In this document: positions 7,621 through 18,234 of the stretch, piece by piece
Layout of the letters: every line of letters starts with the position of its first letter
How positions within the stretch are numbered: the stretch's first letter is position 1
Assembly (NCBI RefSeq): GCF_025716945.1
Contig: NZ_JAOVZT010000016.1
Location: 31,725-88,792 of the forward strand
Reading direction: 5' to 3'
Origin: Geodermatophilus sp. YIM 151500
GTDB taxonomy: Bacteria; Actinomycetota; Actinomycetes; Mycobacteriales; Geodermatophilaceae
DNA: 57,068 bases
The notes under the pieces: model-generated
The model's database searches: none
Seen by the model: the letters and a program-made list of their open reading frames with translations, nothing else
What the model was told of the DNA's origin: nothing
Made by a program: the position numbers and the translations under genes

Positions 7621-8984
7621 GCCCGCGGCCCGGCGAGCAGGGTGCGGGCCTCCCCCGCCGTGATCACGCTGCCGATCACCAGCACACCGGAGCCACCCAG
7701 GGCGTCGTCCGGGCCGGCCTCGGCCAGCTCGACCGCCGACTCCAGCGCCTCGGGCAGCAGCGGCGACACGCTCACGCGGTCGGCACCGAAGACGTCGACG
7801 GCGAGCGCGCCCAGCTCGTCGGCCGGCATCGCCCGGGCCGAGCTGTTCTGCGTGACGACGAGCTCGGCGCAGACGTCCTCGAGCGCGGTGAGCATGCCGG
7901 TCACGTCCTTGCCGCGCACGCAGCCGACCACGCCGACCAGCCGGGTGAAGTCGAACGACTCGCGGATCGCGTCGACGGTCGCCGCGACGCCGGCCGGGTT
8001 GTGCGCGGCGTCGACCAGCACGGTCGGGCTGGTCCGCACCCGCTCCAGCCGGCCCGGCGAGCGGACGCCGGCGAACGCCTGGCGCACCGTCTCCTGGTCG
8101 ATGGGCCCGGTGGCCGCGCCGGCGCCGAGGAAGGCCTCCACCGCGGCCAGCGCCACCGCGGCGTTCTGCGCCTGGTGCGCGCCGAACAGCGGCAGGTAGA
8201 CCTCCTCGTACTCGCCGCCCAGGCCCTGCAGGCGCACCTGCTGCCCGCCGACGGCGACCGTGCGCTCCAGCACGCCGAACTCGTTGCCCTCGCGGGCGAC
8301 GACGGCCTCCACCTCGACCGCCCGGCGGACCAGCGTGTCGAGGGCGGCCGGCTGCTGGTGGGCGAGCACGGCGATGGCGCCGTCCTTGATGATCCCGGCC
8401 TTCTCGCCGGCGATCGTGCCGACGTCCGGGCCGAGGTACTCGGCGTGGTCGAGGTCGACCGGGGTGACGACGGCGACGCGCGCGTCGGCCACGTTGGTGG
8501 CGTCCCAGGTGCCGCCCATGCCGACCTCGACGACGGCGACGTCGACCGGCGCGTCGGCGAACAGCGCGTAGGCCATGCCGACCACGACCTCGAAGAACGA
8601 CATGGGGACGTCGGACGCCGCGTCGACCATCTGCACGTACGGCGCGACGTCGTCGTAGGTCTCGACGAAGCGCACGGCGTCGACCGGCTCGCCGTCGAGC
8701 ACGATCCGCTCGCGCATGCTCTGCAGGTGCGGGCTGGTGAACCGGCCGACCCGCAGGCCGAAGCCGCGCAGCAGCTCGTCGACCATCCGGGCGGTCGTGG
8801 TCTTGCCGTTGGTGCCGGCGACCTGGATCACCGGCATCGCGCGGTGCGGCGAGCCGAGCAGGTCGACCAGGGCGGAGATCCGGGTCAGCGACGGCTCCAG
8901 CCGGTTCTCCGGCCAGCGGGCGAGCAGCGCCTTCTCGACGCGGGCGAGTTCGGCGTCCTCGGGGCCGTGCGGGCTGCTGCTCAC
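7617..8984 (-). CDS. folC: Bifunctional folylpolyglutamate/dihydrofolate synthase
   Basis: Adds glutamate to folates (and pteroate to make dihydrofolate) using ATP. The Mur-ligase-type P-loop is VAGTNGKTTTARMVDELL (about residue 46), followed by the family block FTSPHLQSMRERI and the Mg/ATP region EVGMGGTWDATN. The C-terminal ligase domain has LVDAAHNPAGV. The GTG start at 8984 follows a GGGAGGGG ribosome site and gives 455 aa, the normal length; upstream codons in the same frame look non-coding. Expression is coupled to DUF4233 by a 4-base overlap. Confidence 0.93.
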   Translation of the reverse strand: MSSSPHGPEDAELARVEKALLARWPENRLEPSLTRISALVDLLGSPHRAMPVIQVAGTNGKTTTARMVDELLRGFGLRVGRFTSPHLQSMRERIVLDGEPVDAVRFVETYDDVAPYVQMVDAASDVPMSFFEVVVGMAYALFADAPVDVAVVEVGMGGTWDATNVADARVAVVTPVDLDHAEYLGPDVGTIAGEKAGIIKDGAIAVLAHQQPAALDTLVRRAVEVEAVVAREGNEFGVLERTVAVGGQQVRLQGLGGEYEEVYLPLFGAHQAQNAAVALAAVEAFLGAGAATGPIDQETVRQAFAGVRSPGRLERVRTSPTVLVDAAHNPAGVAATVDAIRESFDFTRLVGVVGCVRGKDVTGMLTALEDVCAELVVTQNSSARAMPADELGALAVDVFGADRVSVSPLLPEALESAVELAEAGPDDALGGSGVLVIGSVITAGEARTLLAGPRA

Positions 8985-9273
8985 CCCTCCCAGGATGCCA
9001 GCCGTCGGCGTCCGCTCGGTGTCCGCGCGGTGACCGCCGACCGCGGACGCACCCCCGCCCCGTGCTCGCGGCGGGCGGGCCCACGGGGGTCCGGCGAGGT
9101 CGTCGAGCGCCCTGTGCTGTGGGTGCGAGGGGCACGCAGAGCACGGGGACGCGGGAGGAGGACCGCTCCGGCCGACCCGCGCCGGCCCGGCCGGACCGAC
9201 ACGGTCAGCCGTGCACCGGGCCGGCGCGGGCGCGGCCGGAGCCGCGTTGCCCGGCCTTCCTAGGATGCGGGGC

Positions 9274-11862
9274 ATGGTTGCCGACACCTCCCGCCCGGAC
9301 AGCACCACCCCGGGAGCCGTGCTCGGCGTACCCGAGAAGCCCTCGCTGGACGGGCTGGAGGAGCGGTGGATCGCGGCGTGGGCGTCATCCGACGTCTACG
9401 CCTTCGACCGCGCCGCGGCGCTGTCGGTACCGCGCGAGCAGATCTGGGCGATCGACACCCCGCCGCCGACGGCCAGCGGGTCACTCCACGTCGGGCACGT
9501 GTTCAGCTACACGCACACCGACATCGTCGCCCGCTACCAGCGGATGCGCGGCCGCCACGTCTACTACCCGATGGGCTGGGACGACAACGGCCTGCCCACC
9601 GAGCGGCGGGTGCAGAACTACTACGGCGTGCGGTGCGACCCGTCGCTGCACCACGACCCGTCCTTCGCGCCGCCGGAGAAGCCCGGCAAGGAGCAGGTGC
9701 CGGTCTCGCGGCGCAACTTCGTCGAGCTGTGCATGCAGCTGACCGAGGAGGACGAGAAGGCCTTCGAGCAGCTGTGGCGCCGCGTCGGCCTGTCGGTGGA
9801 CTGGACCAACGTCTACCGCACGATCTCCGAGTCGTCCCGGGCCACGGCGCAGCGCGCCTTCCTGCGCAACCTCGCCCGCGGCGAGGCGTACGCGCAGGAG
9901 GCGCCGACGCTGTGGGACGTCACCTTCCGGACGGCGGTGGCGCAGGCCGAGCTCGAGGACCGCGAGCGGCCCGGCGCCTACCACCGGGTCGCCTTCCACG
10001 CGCCGCACGGCCCGGTCTTCATCGAGACCACCCGGCCCGAGCTGGTCCCCGCCTGCGTCGCGCTGGTCGCGCACCCCGACGACGAGCGGTACCAGGGGCT
10101 GTTCGGCACGACGGTGCGGACGCCGGTGTTCGGCGTCGAGGTGCCGGTGGTCGCGCACCGCCTCGCCGAGCCGGACAAGGGCTCGGGCATCGCGATGATC
10201 TGCACCTTCGGCGACCTCAACGACGTCACCTGGTGGCGCGAGCTGCAGCTGCCGACCCGGGCGGTCGTCGGCTGGGACGGCCGGCTGCTCGCCGACCCGC
10301 CACCGGGCGTGCCCGCCGGGCCGTACGCCGAGCTGGCCGGGAAGACCGTGTTCAGCGCCCAGCAGCGGATGGTCGAGCTGCTGCGGGAGTCCGGCGACCT
10401 GGACGGCGAGCCGAAGCCGATCACCCACCCGGTGAAGTTCTTCGAGAAGGGCGACCGGCCGCTGGAGATCGTCACCACGCGGCAGTGGTACATCCGCAAC
10501 GGCGGCCGGGACGCCTCGCTGAACGCCGAGCTGATCGCGCGCGGGCGGGAGATCCAGTGGGTGCCCGAGCACATGCGGTACCGCTACGAGAACTGGGTCG
10601 AGGGGCTGAACGGCGACTGGCTGATCAGCCGTCAGCGGTTCTTCGGCGTGCCGTTCCCGGTCTGGTACCGGCTCGACGAGGCCGGTGAGCCGGTCCACGA
10701 CGACCCGATCCTGGCGGCCGAGGACGCGCTGCCGGTCGACCCGTCGTCCGACGCGCCACCCGGGTACGACGAGTCGCAGCGCGGCGAGCCGGGCGGCTTC
10801 ATCGGCGACCCCGACGTGATGGACACCTGGGCGACGTCGTCGCTGTCGCCCCAGGTCGCCTCGGGCTGGGACACCGATCCGGAGCTGTTCGCGCACGTCT
10901 TCCCGATGGACCAGCGTCCGCAGGCGCACGACATCATCCGGACCTGGCTGTTCTCCACCGTCGTCCGCTCGCACTTCGAGCACGGCACGGTGCCCTGGAC
11001 GCACGCGACCATCTCCGGCTTCGTGGTCGACCCCGACCGCAAGAAGATGTCGAAGTCCAAGGGCAACGTGGTCACGCCGATCGACGTGCTGGAGCGGTAC
11101 GGCACCGACGCGGTGCGCTGGCGCGCGGCCGGGGCGCGGCCGGGTGCGGACTCGCCGTTCGACGAGGCGCAGATGAAGGTCGGCCGGCGGCTGGCCATCA
11201 AGATCCTCAACGTCGGCAAGTTCGTGCTGGGGCTCGGGGCGACGGCGGGGCTGTCGGGCGACCAGGTGACCGAGCCGATGGACCGCGGCCTGCTCGCCGC
11301 GCTGGCCGCCGTCGTCGACGAGGCGACCGCGGCGATGGAGGCGTTCAACTACACCCGCGCGCTGGAGGTCACCGAGGCCTTCTTCTGGTCCTTCTGCGAC
11401 GACTACGTGGAGCTGGTGAAGTCGCGGGCCTACGGCTCCGGGCCGGCCGCGGAGTCGGCGCGGGCGGCGCTGGCGCTGGCGCTGTCGGTGCAGCTGCGGC
11501 TGTTCGCGCCGGTGCTGCCGTTCGTCACCGAGGAGGTCTGGTCGTGGTGGCAGACCGGCTCGGTGCACCGCGCGCCGTGGCCCACCGCGACCGAGCTGCC
11601 GACCGGCGGCGACCCCGCGGTGGTCGGCGTGGTCGCCTCCGCGCTCGCGGGTGTGCGCAAGGCCAAGTCCGACGCCAAGGTCTCCATGCGGGCCGACGTC
11701 GCGTCCGCGGTGGTGCGGGCGCCCGCCGAGCAGGTGGCCGCGATGGAGGCCGGCCGGAGCGACCTGGTCGACGCCGGCCGGATCGCCTCGCTGACCCTCG
11801 AGCAGGGCGAGCAGCCCGACGTGACCGTCGACGTCGTCCTCGCCCCACCCGCCGACGCCTGA
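9274..11862 (+). CDS. valS: Valine--tRNA ligase
   Basis: Class I aminoacyl-tRNA synthetase charging tRNA-Val, 862 aa. The HIGH-type motif is [15 protein letters not shown] (about residue 67), the CP1 editing domain follows (for example [20 protein letters not shown]), and KKMSKSKGN is the KMSKS loop (about residue 590). [18 protein letters not shown] is characteristic of the actinobacterial/archaeal-like ValS branch. ATG 9274 is preceded at seven bases by TAGGAT, a good -10 hexamer, which suggests a leaderless transcript; ATG 9265 overlaps that hexamer and is less likely. It is divergent from folC across 289 bp in which I recognise no T-box or other riboswitch. Confidence 0.95.
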   Translation: MVADTSRPDSTTPGAVLGVPEKPSLDGLEERWIAAWASSDVYAFDRAAALSVPREQIWAIDTPPPTASGSLHVGHVFSYTHTDIVARYQRMRGRHVYYPMGWDDNGLPTERRVQNYYGVRCDPSLHHDPSFAPPEKPGKEQVPVSRRNFVELCMQLTEEDEKAFEQLWRRVGLSVDWTNVYRTISESSRATAQRAFLRNLARGEAYAQEAPTLWDVTFRTAVAQAELEDRERPGAYHRVAFHAPHGPVFIETTRPELVPACVALVAHPDDERYQGLFGTTVRTPVFGVEVPVVAHRLAEPDKGSGIAMICTFGDLNDVTWWRELQLPTRAVVGWDGRLLADPPPGVPAGPYAELAGKTVFSAQQRMVELLRESGDLDGEPKPITHPVKFFEKGDRPLEIVTTRQWYIRNGGRDASLNAELIARGREIQWVPEHMRYRYENWVEGLNGDWLISRQRFFGVPFPVWYRLDEAGEPVHDDPILAAEDALPVDPSSDAPPGYDESQRGEPGGFIGDPDVMDTWATSSLSPQVASGWDTDPELFAHVFPMDQRPQAHDIIRTWLFSTVVRSHFEHGTVPWTHATISGFVVDPDRKKMSKSKGNVVTPIDVLERYGTDAVRWRAAGARPGADSPFDEAQMKVGRRLAIKILNVGKFVLGLGATAGLSGDQVTEPMDRGLLAALAAVVDEATAAMEAFNYTRALEVTEAFFWSFCDDYVELVKSRAYGSGPAAESARAALALALSVQLRLFAPVLPFVTEEVWSWWQTGSVHRAPWPTATELPTGGDPAVVGVVASALAGVRKAKSDAKVSMRADVASAVVRAPAEQVAAMEAGRSDLVDAGRIASLTLEQGEQPDVTVDVVLAPPADA

Positions 11863-11905
11863 TCGGTGCGGGGCCGGGTTGCGCCGCGACGGTGTGCGCC
11901 GCTGT

Positions 11906-11928
11906 GCAGTTCCACCGCCTCGAACTGC
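11906..11928. terminator. Hairpin between convergent valS and DUF559 gene
   Basis: GCAGTTC (11906-11912) and GAACTGC (11922-11928) can pair around a 9-nt loop. The site lies in the 69-bp gap between two convergent genes, where a shared bidirectional terminator is expected. No T-tract. Confidence 0.4.
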
Positions 11929-11931
11929 GCA

Positions 11932-12852
11932 TCAGCGCACGACGTCGCCCCGGAGCAGCCTGCGGCGAGACGCGGCCACGGCGATGATCTCCGCCTGGCA
12001 GTGCTCCGTCGCCTGCATGATCCGGCGGTAGCCGAAGCGCAGCGTCTGCCAGCCGACGGTGGCCAGCAGCGCGTCACGGCGGATGTCGCGTTCACGCTGC
12101 GTCTGCGAGCCGTGCCACGCCGCGCCGTCCAGCTCGACGGCGAGCATCGCCTCCTCGCACGCGGCGTCGAGGAAGAAGACCTCGCCGCGCACGACGACGC
12201 GGCGCTGCCGGACGAACCCCGGCATCCCCTGCCCGCGCAGCAGGCGCAGGCAGCCCCAGATCTCCAGCTCGCTCTGGCAGCCGTCGGCGAGCAGGTCGAC
12301 CAGCGAAACGAGCGCGGCCCGACCGCGCAAACGAGTGCTGCGCTGCAACTCGTAGCCCAGCTCCCGCGGCGAGCACAACCGGCGGCGCACAGCCGTGATG
12401 GCCGCCGCTCGGACGTCACCCGGAGTGGAACCGCCCCGCAGCCCCCAGCTCTCCACGACGGCCCGCTCGACCGAAACCACGGGAAGTCCGTCGACCCGAC
12501 GCCGGTCGTCCCACGCGCCCGACGCCCGGTGCACGACCACGCGATCCGAGCCGCGGGCGCTGCCGTTCTCGTCGACGGTGACGTGCACCGGTCCGGACGG
12601 GTGCGGCGCGAGGTTCCAGAGCGCGAGGGCGGTGGCGTGGCTGAGCACGGCCTTCCTCCCGGCGACGGCGGCCGCTGCCCGGACCCGCCAGTCCGACGCC
12701 GCCCCCGGCGCCGCGTAGACACCGGGACGGAGCCGCACCAGCCGGCCGGCGCTCAGCCAGCGCTGCAGGGTGCGCCGGCTGATGCGGGTCAGCAGCTCGG
12801 ACGCCGTCGTCCACCCGTCGGGGCCGACCACCTCGTCGACGTCGAAGACCAC
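11932..12852 (-). CDS. AbiEi-like N-domain protein with C-terminal DUF559 nuclease-like domain
   Basis: A 306-aa protein. The N-terminal winged-helix region (WTTASELLTRISRRTLQRWLSAGRLVRLRPGVYA) resembles the domain of AbiEi-type antitoxins. The C-terminal third resembles DUF559/Vsr-like PD-(D/E)xK folds: ELEIWGCLRLLR, FFLDAACEEAMLAVELDGAAWH and a final helix after TLRFGYRRIM. Such proteins are abundant and usually solitary in high-G+C actinobacteria. There is no partner toxin gene beside it, so calling it a toxin-antitoxin component is not justified. The ATG at 12852 gives a complete N-terminal domain. Confidence 0.75.
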   Translation of the reverse strand: MVFDVDEVVGPDGWTTASELLTRISRRTLQRWLSAGRLVRLRPGVYAAPGAASDWRVRAAAAVAGRKAVLSHATALALWNLAPHPSGPVHVTVDENGSARGSDRVVVHRASGAWDDRRRVDGLPVVSVERAVVESWGLRGGSTPGDVRAAAITAVRRRLCSPRELGYELQRSTRLRGRAALVSLVDLLADGCQSELEIWGCLRLLRGQGMPGFVRQRRVVVRGEVFFLDAACEEAMLAVELDGAAWHGSQTQRERDIRRDALLATVGWQTLRFGYRRIMQATEHCQAEIIAVAASRRRLLRGDVVR

Positions 12853-12931
12853 GGGAGCACGGTGGCCGGTGGCAGCACCCGCGCGGAACGGCTGGCGGCG
12901 ATCTGTGGACGGCGGCGTCCGTCATCATCGG

Positions 12932-12974
12932 GCGCGGTTGTGCACTTCCAGGGCCTGGATGTGCACAACCGCGC
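12932..12974. repeat. 43-bp near-perfect palindrome
   Basis: The 21-base arms 12932-12952 (begins GCGCGGTTGTGCAC) and 12954-12974 (ends GTGCACAACCGCGC) pair with one mismatch around a single central base. It lies between the start of the DUF559 gene (12852) and the end of clpX (13071), beyond a separate clpX terminator. It may be a dispersed palindromic element or an operator. Confidence 0.7.
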
Positions 12975-13018
12975 ACGGTGTCGGCGACGTCGGCGGGACT
13001 GGCGGCCGTAGACGCGGA

Positions 13019-13049
13019 CGAGCCCGCCCCGGGGATCGGGACGGGCTCG
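13019..13049 (-). terminator. clpX terminator hairpin
   Basis: CGAGCCCG (13019-13026) pairs with CGGGCTCG (13042-13049); the stem extends inward to 13 bp with one mismatch. It sits about 20 bases beyond the clpX stop on the minus strand. Confidence 0.6.
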
Positions 13050-13070
13050 CCGGTGCGGCTGCGGACGCGC

Positions 13071-14342
13071 CTACGCGGACTTCTCGCGGCGCTCGCGGGT
13101 GGGCTTGCGCGGCACGATCGTCGGGTTGACGTGCTCCAGGACGACCTCCTTGGTGATGACCACGGAGGCGACGTCGTCGCGGCTGGGGACGTCGTACATC
13201 ACCGACTGCAGCACCTCCTCCATGATCGCCCGGAGCCCGCGGGCGCCGGTGCCCCGGAGGATGGCCTGGTCGGCGATGGCCTCGAGCGCGTCGTCGGTGA
13301 ACTCGAGGTCGACGCCGTCGAGCTCGAACAGCCGCCGGTACTGCCGCACCAGGGCGTTCTTCGGCTCGGTGAGGATGTTGATCAGTGCCTCGCGGTCCAG
13401 CTTCTGCACGCTGGTGATCACCGGGAGCCGGCCGATGAACTCGGGGATCATGCCGAACTTCAGCAGGTCCTCGGGCATGACCTCGGCGAAGGCGTTGGAC
13501 TCGTCGATCTCCTTCTTGCTGCGGATCTCCGAGCCGAAGCCGATGCCCTGCTTGCCAGCCCGCGCCTCGATGATCTTCTCCAGCCCGGCGAAGGCGCCGC
13601 CCACGATGAACAGCACGTTCGTCGTGTCGATCTGGATGAACTCCTGGTGCGGGTGCTTGCGGCCGCCCTGCGGGGGCACCGACGCCGTCGTCCCCTCGAG
13701 GATCTTCAGCAGCGCCTGCTGGACGCCCTCGCCGGAGACGTCACGGGTGATCGACGGGTTCTCGCTCTTGCGCGCGATCTTGTCGACCTCGTCGATGTAG
13801 ATGATGCCGGTCTCGGCGCGCTTGACGTCGTAGTCGGCGGCCTGGATCAGCTTGAGCAGGATGTTCTCGACGTCCTCACCGACGTAGCCGGCCTCGGTCA
13901 GCGCGGTCGCGTCGGCGATGGCGAACGGCACGTTGAGCATCCGGGCGAGGGTCTGCGCCAGGTGGGTCTTGCCGCAGCCGGTCGGACCCATCAGCAGGAT
14001 GTTCGACTTGGCCAGCTCGACGGACTCGTCGCGCGACCGCTCACTGCCGGCCTGGACGCGCTTGTAGTGGTTGTAGACGGCGACCGAGAGGGTGCGCTTG
14101 GCCTGCTCCTGCCCGATGACGTACTGCTCGAGGAAGTCGTGGATCTCCTTGGGCTTGGGCAGCTCGTCGAACTTCAGGTCCGACGACTCCGACAGCTCCT
14201 CCTCGATGATCTCGTTGCAGAGATCGATGCACTCGTCGCAGATGTAGACCCCGGGGCCCGCGATGAGCTTCTTGACCTGCTTCTGGCTCTTGCCGCAGAA
14301 CGAGCACTTGAGCAGGTCGCCGCTCTCACCGATACGTGCCAC
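13071..14342 (-). CDS. clpX: ATP-dependent Clp protease ATP-binding subunit ClpX
   Basis: AAA+ unfoldase that feeds substrates to ClpP, 423 aa. The zinc-binding domain has CSFCGK and [10 protein letters not shown] (C4 type, residues about 12-40). Walker A is GPTGCGKT and Walker [11 protein letters not shown]; the substrate-gripping pore loop is GYVGED and the ClpP-docking loop is IGFGSE. The GTG at 14342 follows GGAGGT, whereas the open frame upstream is low-complexity and lacks family similarity. It lies downstream of clpP1-clpP2 but behind a strong hairpin, so it probably has some independent expression. Confidence 0.96.
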   Translation of the reverse strand: MARIGESGDLLKCSFCGKSQKQVKKLIAGPGVYICDECIDLCNEIIEEELSESSDLKFDELPKPKEIHDFLEQYVIGQEQAKRTLSVAVYNHYKRVQAGSERSRDESVELAKSNILLMGPTGCGKTHLAQTLARMLNVPFAIADATALTEAGYVGEDVENILLKLIQAADYDVKRAETGIIYIDEVDKIARKSENPSITRDVSGEGVQQALLKILEGTTASVPPQGGRKHPHQEFIQIDTTNVLFIVGGAFAGLEKIIEARAGKQGIGFGSEIRSKKEIDESNAFAEVMPEDLLKFGMIPEFIGRLPVITSVQKLDREALINILTEPKNALVRQYRRLFELDGVDLEFTDDALEAIADQAILRGTGARGLRAIMEEVLQSVMYDVPSRDDVASVVITKEVVLEHVNPTIVPRKPTRERREKSA

Positions 14343-14576
14343 CTGTTGACCTCCACCTCGGGATCGGGCCTGGGAAGTTGGCCCCGCGTGCATGTCGTGC
14401 TGCCGTGCCCTCGTGCACCCCGCAGTGCCCGCGAGGCTCTCCTCCCGGCGCCACCGGCCGGGGATCGGGCGCTCGCCGACCGTACCGGGCGCCACCGACC
14501 GGTGGGGGCAATGACTCACCCGGTCCGACGGTGGCATCACATCCGTCGCCTGTGCTCCGCCTGCCCCTCGAACGGT

Positions 14577-14613
14577 ACGGGCCGAGAGCGCGACACGCGC
14601 GGTCTCGGCCCGT
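14577..14613 (-). terminator. Hairpin between clpP2 and clpX
   Basis: ACGGGCCGAGA (14577-14587) and TCTCGGCCCGT (14603-14613) are exact complements, and the loop contains a nested GCGCG/CGCGC. It lies 12 bases beyond the clpP2 stop. It is likely to terminate or attenuate the clpP1-clpP2 transcript before clpX. Confidence 0.65.
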
Positions 14614-14624
14614 CCCGTTGCGCG

Positions 14625-15254
14625 TCAGCGCACCGGCAGCGCGTTCAGCTTCCGGCTCTGGATCACCTGGTCGACCAGGCCGTACTCCTTGGCCTCCTCG
14701 GCGGTGAGGATCTTGTCGCGGTCGATGTCCTTGCGGACCTGCTCGATGTCCTTGCCGGAGTGCCGGGCCAGGATCTCCTCCATCTGGATGCGCACCCGCT
14801 GGATCTCCGCGGCGTGGATCTCCAGGTCGGACACCTGACCGCCGGACTCGCCCGAGGGCTGGTGGATGAGCACCCGGGAGTAGGGCAGGGCGAGCCGCTT
14901 GCCGGGCGTGCCGGCCGCGAGCAGGACGGCGGCCGCCGAGGCGGCCTGGCCCATGCACACGGTCTGGATGTCGGGCCGGACGAACATCATCGTGTCGTAG
15001 ATGGCCATGAGCGACGTGAACGAGCCACCGGGCGAGTTGATGTAGATCGTGATGTCGCGGTCGGGATCGGCCGACTCCAGCGTGATCAGCTGGGCCATGA
15101 CGTCGTTGGCCGACGCGTCGTCGATCTGCACCCCGAGGAAGATGATCCGCTCCTCGAAGAGCTTGTTGTACGGGTTGGACTCCTTCATGCCGTAGCTCGT
15201 GCGCTCCACGAAGGAGGGCAGGATGTAGCGGCTGGAGGGCATCTGGAAGGTCAT
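14625..15254 (-). CDS. clpP2: ATP-dependent Clp protease proteolytic subunit ClpP2
   Basis: Serine protease subunit of 209 aa. The catalytic serine is in [11 protein letters not shown] (about residue 110), the histidine in VLIHQPSGE (about 135), with YINSPGGS as the oxyanion strand. Actinobacteria assemble a mixed ClpP1P2 tetradecamer, and this gene lies 19 bases downstream of its partner. The N-terminus ([18 protein letters not shown]) is characteristic of ClpP2, which docks the ATPase. ATG 15254 is the start; the ATG at residue 5 is an alternative. Confidence 0.95.
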   Translation of the reverse strand: MTFQMPSSRYILPSFVERTSYGMKESNPYNKLFEERIIFLGVQIDDASANDVMAQLITLESADPDRDITIYINSPGGSFTSLMAIYDTMMFVRPDIQTVCMGQAASAAAVLLAAGTPGKRLALPYSRVLIHQPSGESGGQVSDLEIHAAEIQRVRIQMEEILARHSGKDIEQVRKDIDRDKILTAEEAKEYGLVDQVIQSRKLNALPVR

Positions 15255-15273
15255 CGGTCTCTCCTCCGGGCCG

Positions 15274-15912
15274 TCAGTTGTCGTTGACCGGGTTGGCGCT
15301 GTCGGTCATGGCCGCGCGGCTGACGACGTGGTCGACGAAGCCGTACTCCAGGGCCTCCTGCGCGGAGAACCAGCGGTCGCGATCGGAGTCCTGCTCGATC
15401 TGCTCGACGCTCTGTCCGGTGTGGAACGACTGCAGCTCGTTGAGCTCCCGCTTGAGGCGGCGGAACAGGTCGGCCTGGATGGCGATGTCGGCCGCGGTGC
15501 CGCCGACGCCCGCCGACGGCTGGTGCATCATGATCCGCGCGTGCGGCAGGGCGTAACGCTTGCCCTTGGCGCCGGCGGTGAGCAGGAACTGGCCCATCGA
15601 GGCGGCCAGGCCCATCCCGTAGGTGGCGACGTCGCACTCGATGAACTGCATCGTGTCGTAGATGGCCATGCCGGCGCTGACCGAGCCACCCGGGCTGTTG
15701 ATGTACAGGTGGATGTCGCGCTTGGGGTCCTCGGCCGACAGCAGCAGCATCTGCGCGGCGAGCTGGTTGGCGATCACGTCGTCGACCTGGCTGCCCAGGA
15801 AGATGATGCGCTCGCGGAGCAGGCGCTCGTAGACCGAGTCGTTGAGGTTCATCCCCCCGGCGTTGCCGCGCAGCAGCGGCGCGCTCGCCAGGTTCGGGTG
15901 GGTGGTGCTCAC
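15274..15912 (-). CDS. clpP1: ATP-dependent Clp protease proteolytic subunit ClpP1
   Basis: A 212-aa serine protease subunit. The catalytic serine is in [11 protein letters not shown], the histidine in IMMHQPSAG, and [12 protein letters not shown] is present. Start at GTG 15912, with GGAGGT at a rather long spacing; an internal ATG ([12 protein letters not shown], about residue 21) is also plausible and would be closer to the mature N-terminus. First gene of the clpP1-clpP2 pair, preceded by tig in the same orientation. Confidence 0.95.
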   Translation of the reverse strand: MSTTHPNLASAPLLRGNAGGMNLNDSVYERLLRERIIFLGSQVDDVIANQLAAQMLLLSAEDPKRDIHLYINSPGGSVSAGMAIYDTMQFIECDVATYGMGLAASMGQFLLTAGAKGKRYALPHARIMMHQPSAGVGGTAADIAIQADLFRRLKRELNELQSFHTGQSVEQIEQDSDRDRWFSAQEALEYGFVDHVVSRAAMTDSANPVNDN

Positions 15913-16214
15913 GGGTGCGATGACCTCCGTTGGACTGTCGTGCTGCGGGTCTCGGTGGGCGGATGGCTCGGTGGTGCGGGCCCGGGAACGACCCCTCGGA
16001 GGGCCGGGACCCTCCGGCGAACGCCTGAGTCCTGTCGACCCTAACGCGCACCTCCGACGGCGCAGTCCCGGCGCCGGCGGTGTTCGCCGACGGCGCAGCG
16101 GGCGGCCCGCGCACGGCTCGGGAACGGGTCGGGGACGGCTCGGGGACGGCTCGGGGACGACGTCGCCGGCGGCTCCGGCGGTCGGCTCGCGACGGGTCGC
16201 CCGGGGCCCGGATG

Positions 16215-16257
16215 CGACGACGCCGCCCACCCGGGGTCGGGCACGGCGGCGTCGTCG
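16215..16257 (-). terminator. Trigger factor terminator hairpin
   Basis: A perfect 13-bp stem: left arm 16215-16227 (CGACGACGCCGCC) and right arm 16245-16257, with a 17-nt loop, beginning 14 bases after the tig stop on the minus strand. The adjoining 16130-16170 holds a short GC-rich tandem repeat (GGCTCGGGGAC) of no evident function. Confidence 0.65.
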
Positions 16258-16271
16258 GGGTCGTGCTGGAG

Positions 16272-17927
16272 TCAGGAGCGGACGTCGTCCCCGGCCTCGT
16301 CGGCGGCTGCGGAGGCGTCCGCACCGGCGGCCTTCTCCTGGGCCGGGGCCTTCTTCGCGGCGGCCTTCTTCGCCGGAGCCGCGGCGGCGGGAGCGTCGTC
16401 GGCGGCGGTCTCGTCAGCGGCGGTGTCGTCGGCGGTGTCGTCGGCGGCGGCGGCGTCCGCACCGGTGTCGTCCGCACCGGTCTGGACGGCGGGACCGAGG
16501 TCGGCCTCGGCGGCGACCCCGCCGGCCTCGGCCAGCGGCTCCTCCCCCAGCTCCTCGGTCGCCACGGCCGTGCCCTCGGCGGAGGCCGCGGCCGGCGCCT
16601 GCGCCGTGCGCGGGCGCAGCGCCTCGAGGTCGACCGTGGCGCCGGACTCGGTGGTGATCGTCGTCTGCTCGAGCAGCTGGGCCAGGGCCTTGGTGCGGCG
16701 CACGTCGGCGACGAACTCGGCGATGTTGCCGCTCTGCTGCAGCTGCTGGGCGTACTGCTCGGGGCTGATCCGGTTGCGCTGCGCCTGGGCGATGATCTGC
16801 GCGGAGAGGTCGTCGTTGTCGACGGTCACCTCGCGGGCGTCGGCGACGGCGTCGAGGACGAACTGCGTGCGGACGGCCTTCTCGACGTTCGCGCGCTGGT
16901 CGGCGTCGTAGGCCTCGCGGCTCTCCGCCCCCGACATCTCGAGGAACTGCTCCCAGCTCATGCCGGCCTGCTGCAGCTCGGTCTCGAAGGCGCGGTTGCG
17001 CCACTCGATCTCGCGCTCGACCAGGTTCTCCGGGACGGGCACGTCGACGGCCTCGATGAGGTGGTCGACGAGCTTGTCGCGGGCCTGGGCGCCCTGCTGC
17101 ATGGTCTTGGCCCGGGCCAGCCGGGTGCGGACGTCGTCGCGCAGCTCGGCCAGGGTGTCGAACTCGCTCGCGGTGGAGGCGAACTCGTCGTCCAGCTCGG
17201 GCAGCTCCTTGGCCTTGACCGAGCGGACGGTGACGCTGACCTCGGCCGTCTCGCCGGCGTGCTCGCCCGACAGCAGCGCGGTGGTGAAGGTGGCGCTCTC
17301 GTCGGCCGACAGCCCGCGGACGGCGTCGTCCAGTCCCTCCATGAGCTGGCCGGAGCCGACCTCGTAGGACATGCCGCTGGTGGTGCCGTCCTCGAGCACC
17401 TCGTCGCCCAGCTTGGCCTCGAGGTCGATGGACACGAAGTCGCCGTCCTCGGCCGGGCGGTCGACGCCGGTGAGCATCCCGAAGCGCTCGCGCATCACGG
17501 AGATCTGCTGGTCGATCTCGTCGTCGGAGACCTCGACGTCGTCGACGGTGACCTGGAGGTCGTCGAGCGCGGGCAGCTCGATCCGAGGGGCGACGTCGAC
17601 CTCGGCGGTGAAGGCGAGGGTGTCGTTGTCGTCGAGCCGGGTCACCTCGATCTGCGGCTGGCCGAGCACGCGGACCTGGTTCTCGCGGACGACGGTCGAG
17701 TAGACCTCGGGGACGGCGTGCTGCACGACCTGCTCGAGGATGACCGGGCGGCCGATGCGCTGGTCGAGCACGCGGTTGGGCACCTTGCCGGGACGGAAGC
17801 CGGGCACGCGGACCTGCCGGCCGAGCTCCTTGTAGACCTCGCCGAAGGCGTGGTCCAGATCCCCCCACGGCACCTCGATGGCCATCTTGACCCGCGTGGG
17901 GCCGACTTCCTCGATGGTGCTCTTCAC
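16272..17927 (-). CDS. tig: Trigger factor
   Basis: Ribosome-bound chaperone and peptidyl-prolyl isomerase, 551 aa. The ribosome-docking signature is GFRPGKVP (about residue 44). The PPIase domain (about 150-240) includes [12 protein letters not shown] and ends around [19 protein letters not shown]; the helical substrate-cradle domain follows. The last 100 residues are an Ala/Asp/Glu-rich tail ending in Lys-Ala repeats ([15 protein letters not shown]), longer than in most bacteria but common in actinobacteria. The GTG at 17927 gives the canonical [15 protein letters not shown]-terminus. Gene order tig-clpP1-clpP2-clpX links nascent-chain folding with degradation. Confidence 0.95.
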   Translation of the reverse strand: MKSTIEEVGPTRVKMAIEVPWGDLDHAFGEVYKELGRQVRVPGFRPGKVPNRVLDQRIGRPVILEQVVQHAVPEVYSTVVRENQVRVLGQPQIEVTRLDDNDTLAFTAEVDVAPRIELPALDDLQVTVDDVEVSDDEIDQQISVMRERFGMLTGVDRPAEDGDFVSIDLEAKLGDEVLEDGTTSGMSYEVGSGQLMEGLDDAVRGLSADESATFTTALLSGEHAGETAEVSVTVRSVKAKELPELDDEFASTASEFDTLAELRDDVRTRLARAKTMQQGAQARDKLVDHLIEAVDVPVPENLVEREIEWRNRAFETELQQAGMSWEQFLEMSGAESREAYDADQRANVEKAVRTQFVLDAVADAREVTVDNDDLSAQIIAQAQRNRISPEQYAQQLQQSGNIAEFVADVRRTKALAQLLEQTTITTESGATVDLEALRPRTAQAPAAASAEGTAVATEELGEEPLAEAGGVAAEADLGPAVQTGADDTGADAAAADDTADDTAADETAADDAPAAAAPAKKAAAKKAPAQEKAAGADASAAADEAGDDVRS

Positions 17928-18017
17928 AGCGCAGTGCCTCTCTGGGGTGGGACGTCGGGGGATGGCGCCGGGCAGGGTCAACGGCGCCGGATCGCCCCGA
18001 GTCTACGGACGCCGCGG

Positions 18018-18055
18018 CGACCCCCGCCGGTGGCGCCGGACGCCGGCGGGGGTCG
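18018..18055 (-). terminator. Hairpin downstream of tRNA-Pro
   Basis: Perfect 13-bp arms, 18018-18030 (CGACCCCCGCCGG) and 18043-18055, with a 12-nt loop, immediately 3' of tRNA-Pro on the minus strand. Confidence 0.6.
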
Positions 18056-18056
18056 G

Positions 18057-18130
18057 TCGGGGTGGCGGGATTTGAACCCACGGCCCCCCGCTCCCAAAGC
18101 GGGTGCGCTACCAAGCTGCGCCACACCCCG
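18057..18130 (-). tRNA. tRNA-Pro (anticodon UGG)
   Basis: The 74-nt minus-strand sequence folds as a cloverleaf: acceptor CGGGGTG (18130-18124) pairs with CACCCCG, the D-arm contains GCGCAGCTTGGTAGCGC, the anticodon loop CTTTGGGAG reads UGG, and the T-arm is GTGGGTTCAAATCCCGC. The discriminator base is A, and the 3' CCA is not encoded. It is upstream of tig in the same direction. Confidence 0.97.
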
Positions 18131-18234
18131 TGGCCTGCGCGAGTCTAGGCCCCGCGCCACCGGGCGCCGCGACGCCGAGGGAGGCCCGAGGGACGGGCAC
18201 CGAGCCGGCCCGCGATCCGCCGGCCCCGCAGACC

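Noticed and set aside
8985-9273. Possible T-box or other leader upstream of valS
   Set aside because: No specifier loop or T-box consensus visible, and the TAGGAT hexamer seven bases before the ATG points to a leaderless mRNA.
11932-12852. AbiE toxin-antitoxin system
   Set aside because: Only an AbiEi-like N-domain is present and there is no AbiEii nucleotidyltransferase gene next to it.
16130-16170. GC-rich tandem repeat (GGCTCGGGGAC) between clpP1 and tig
   Set aside because: Short, imperfect, non-coding and with no flanking signals; likely low-complexity intergenic sequence.
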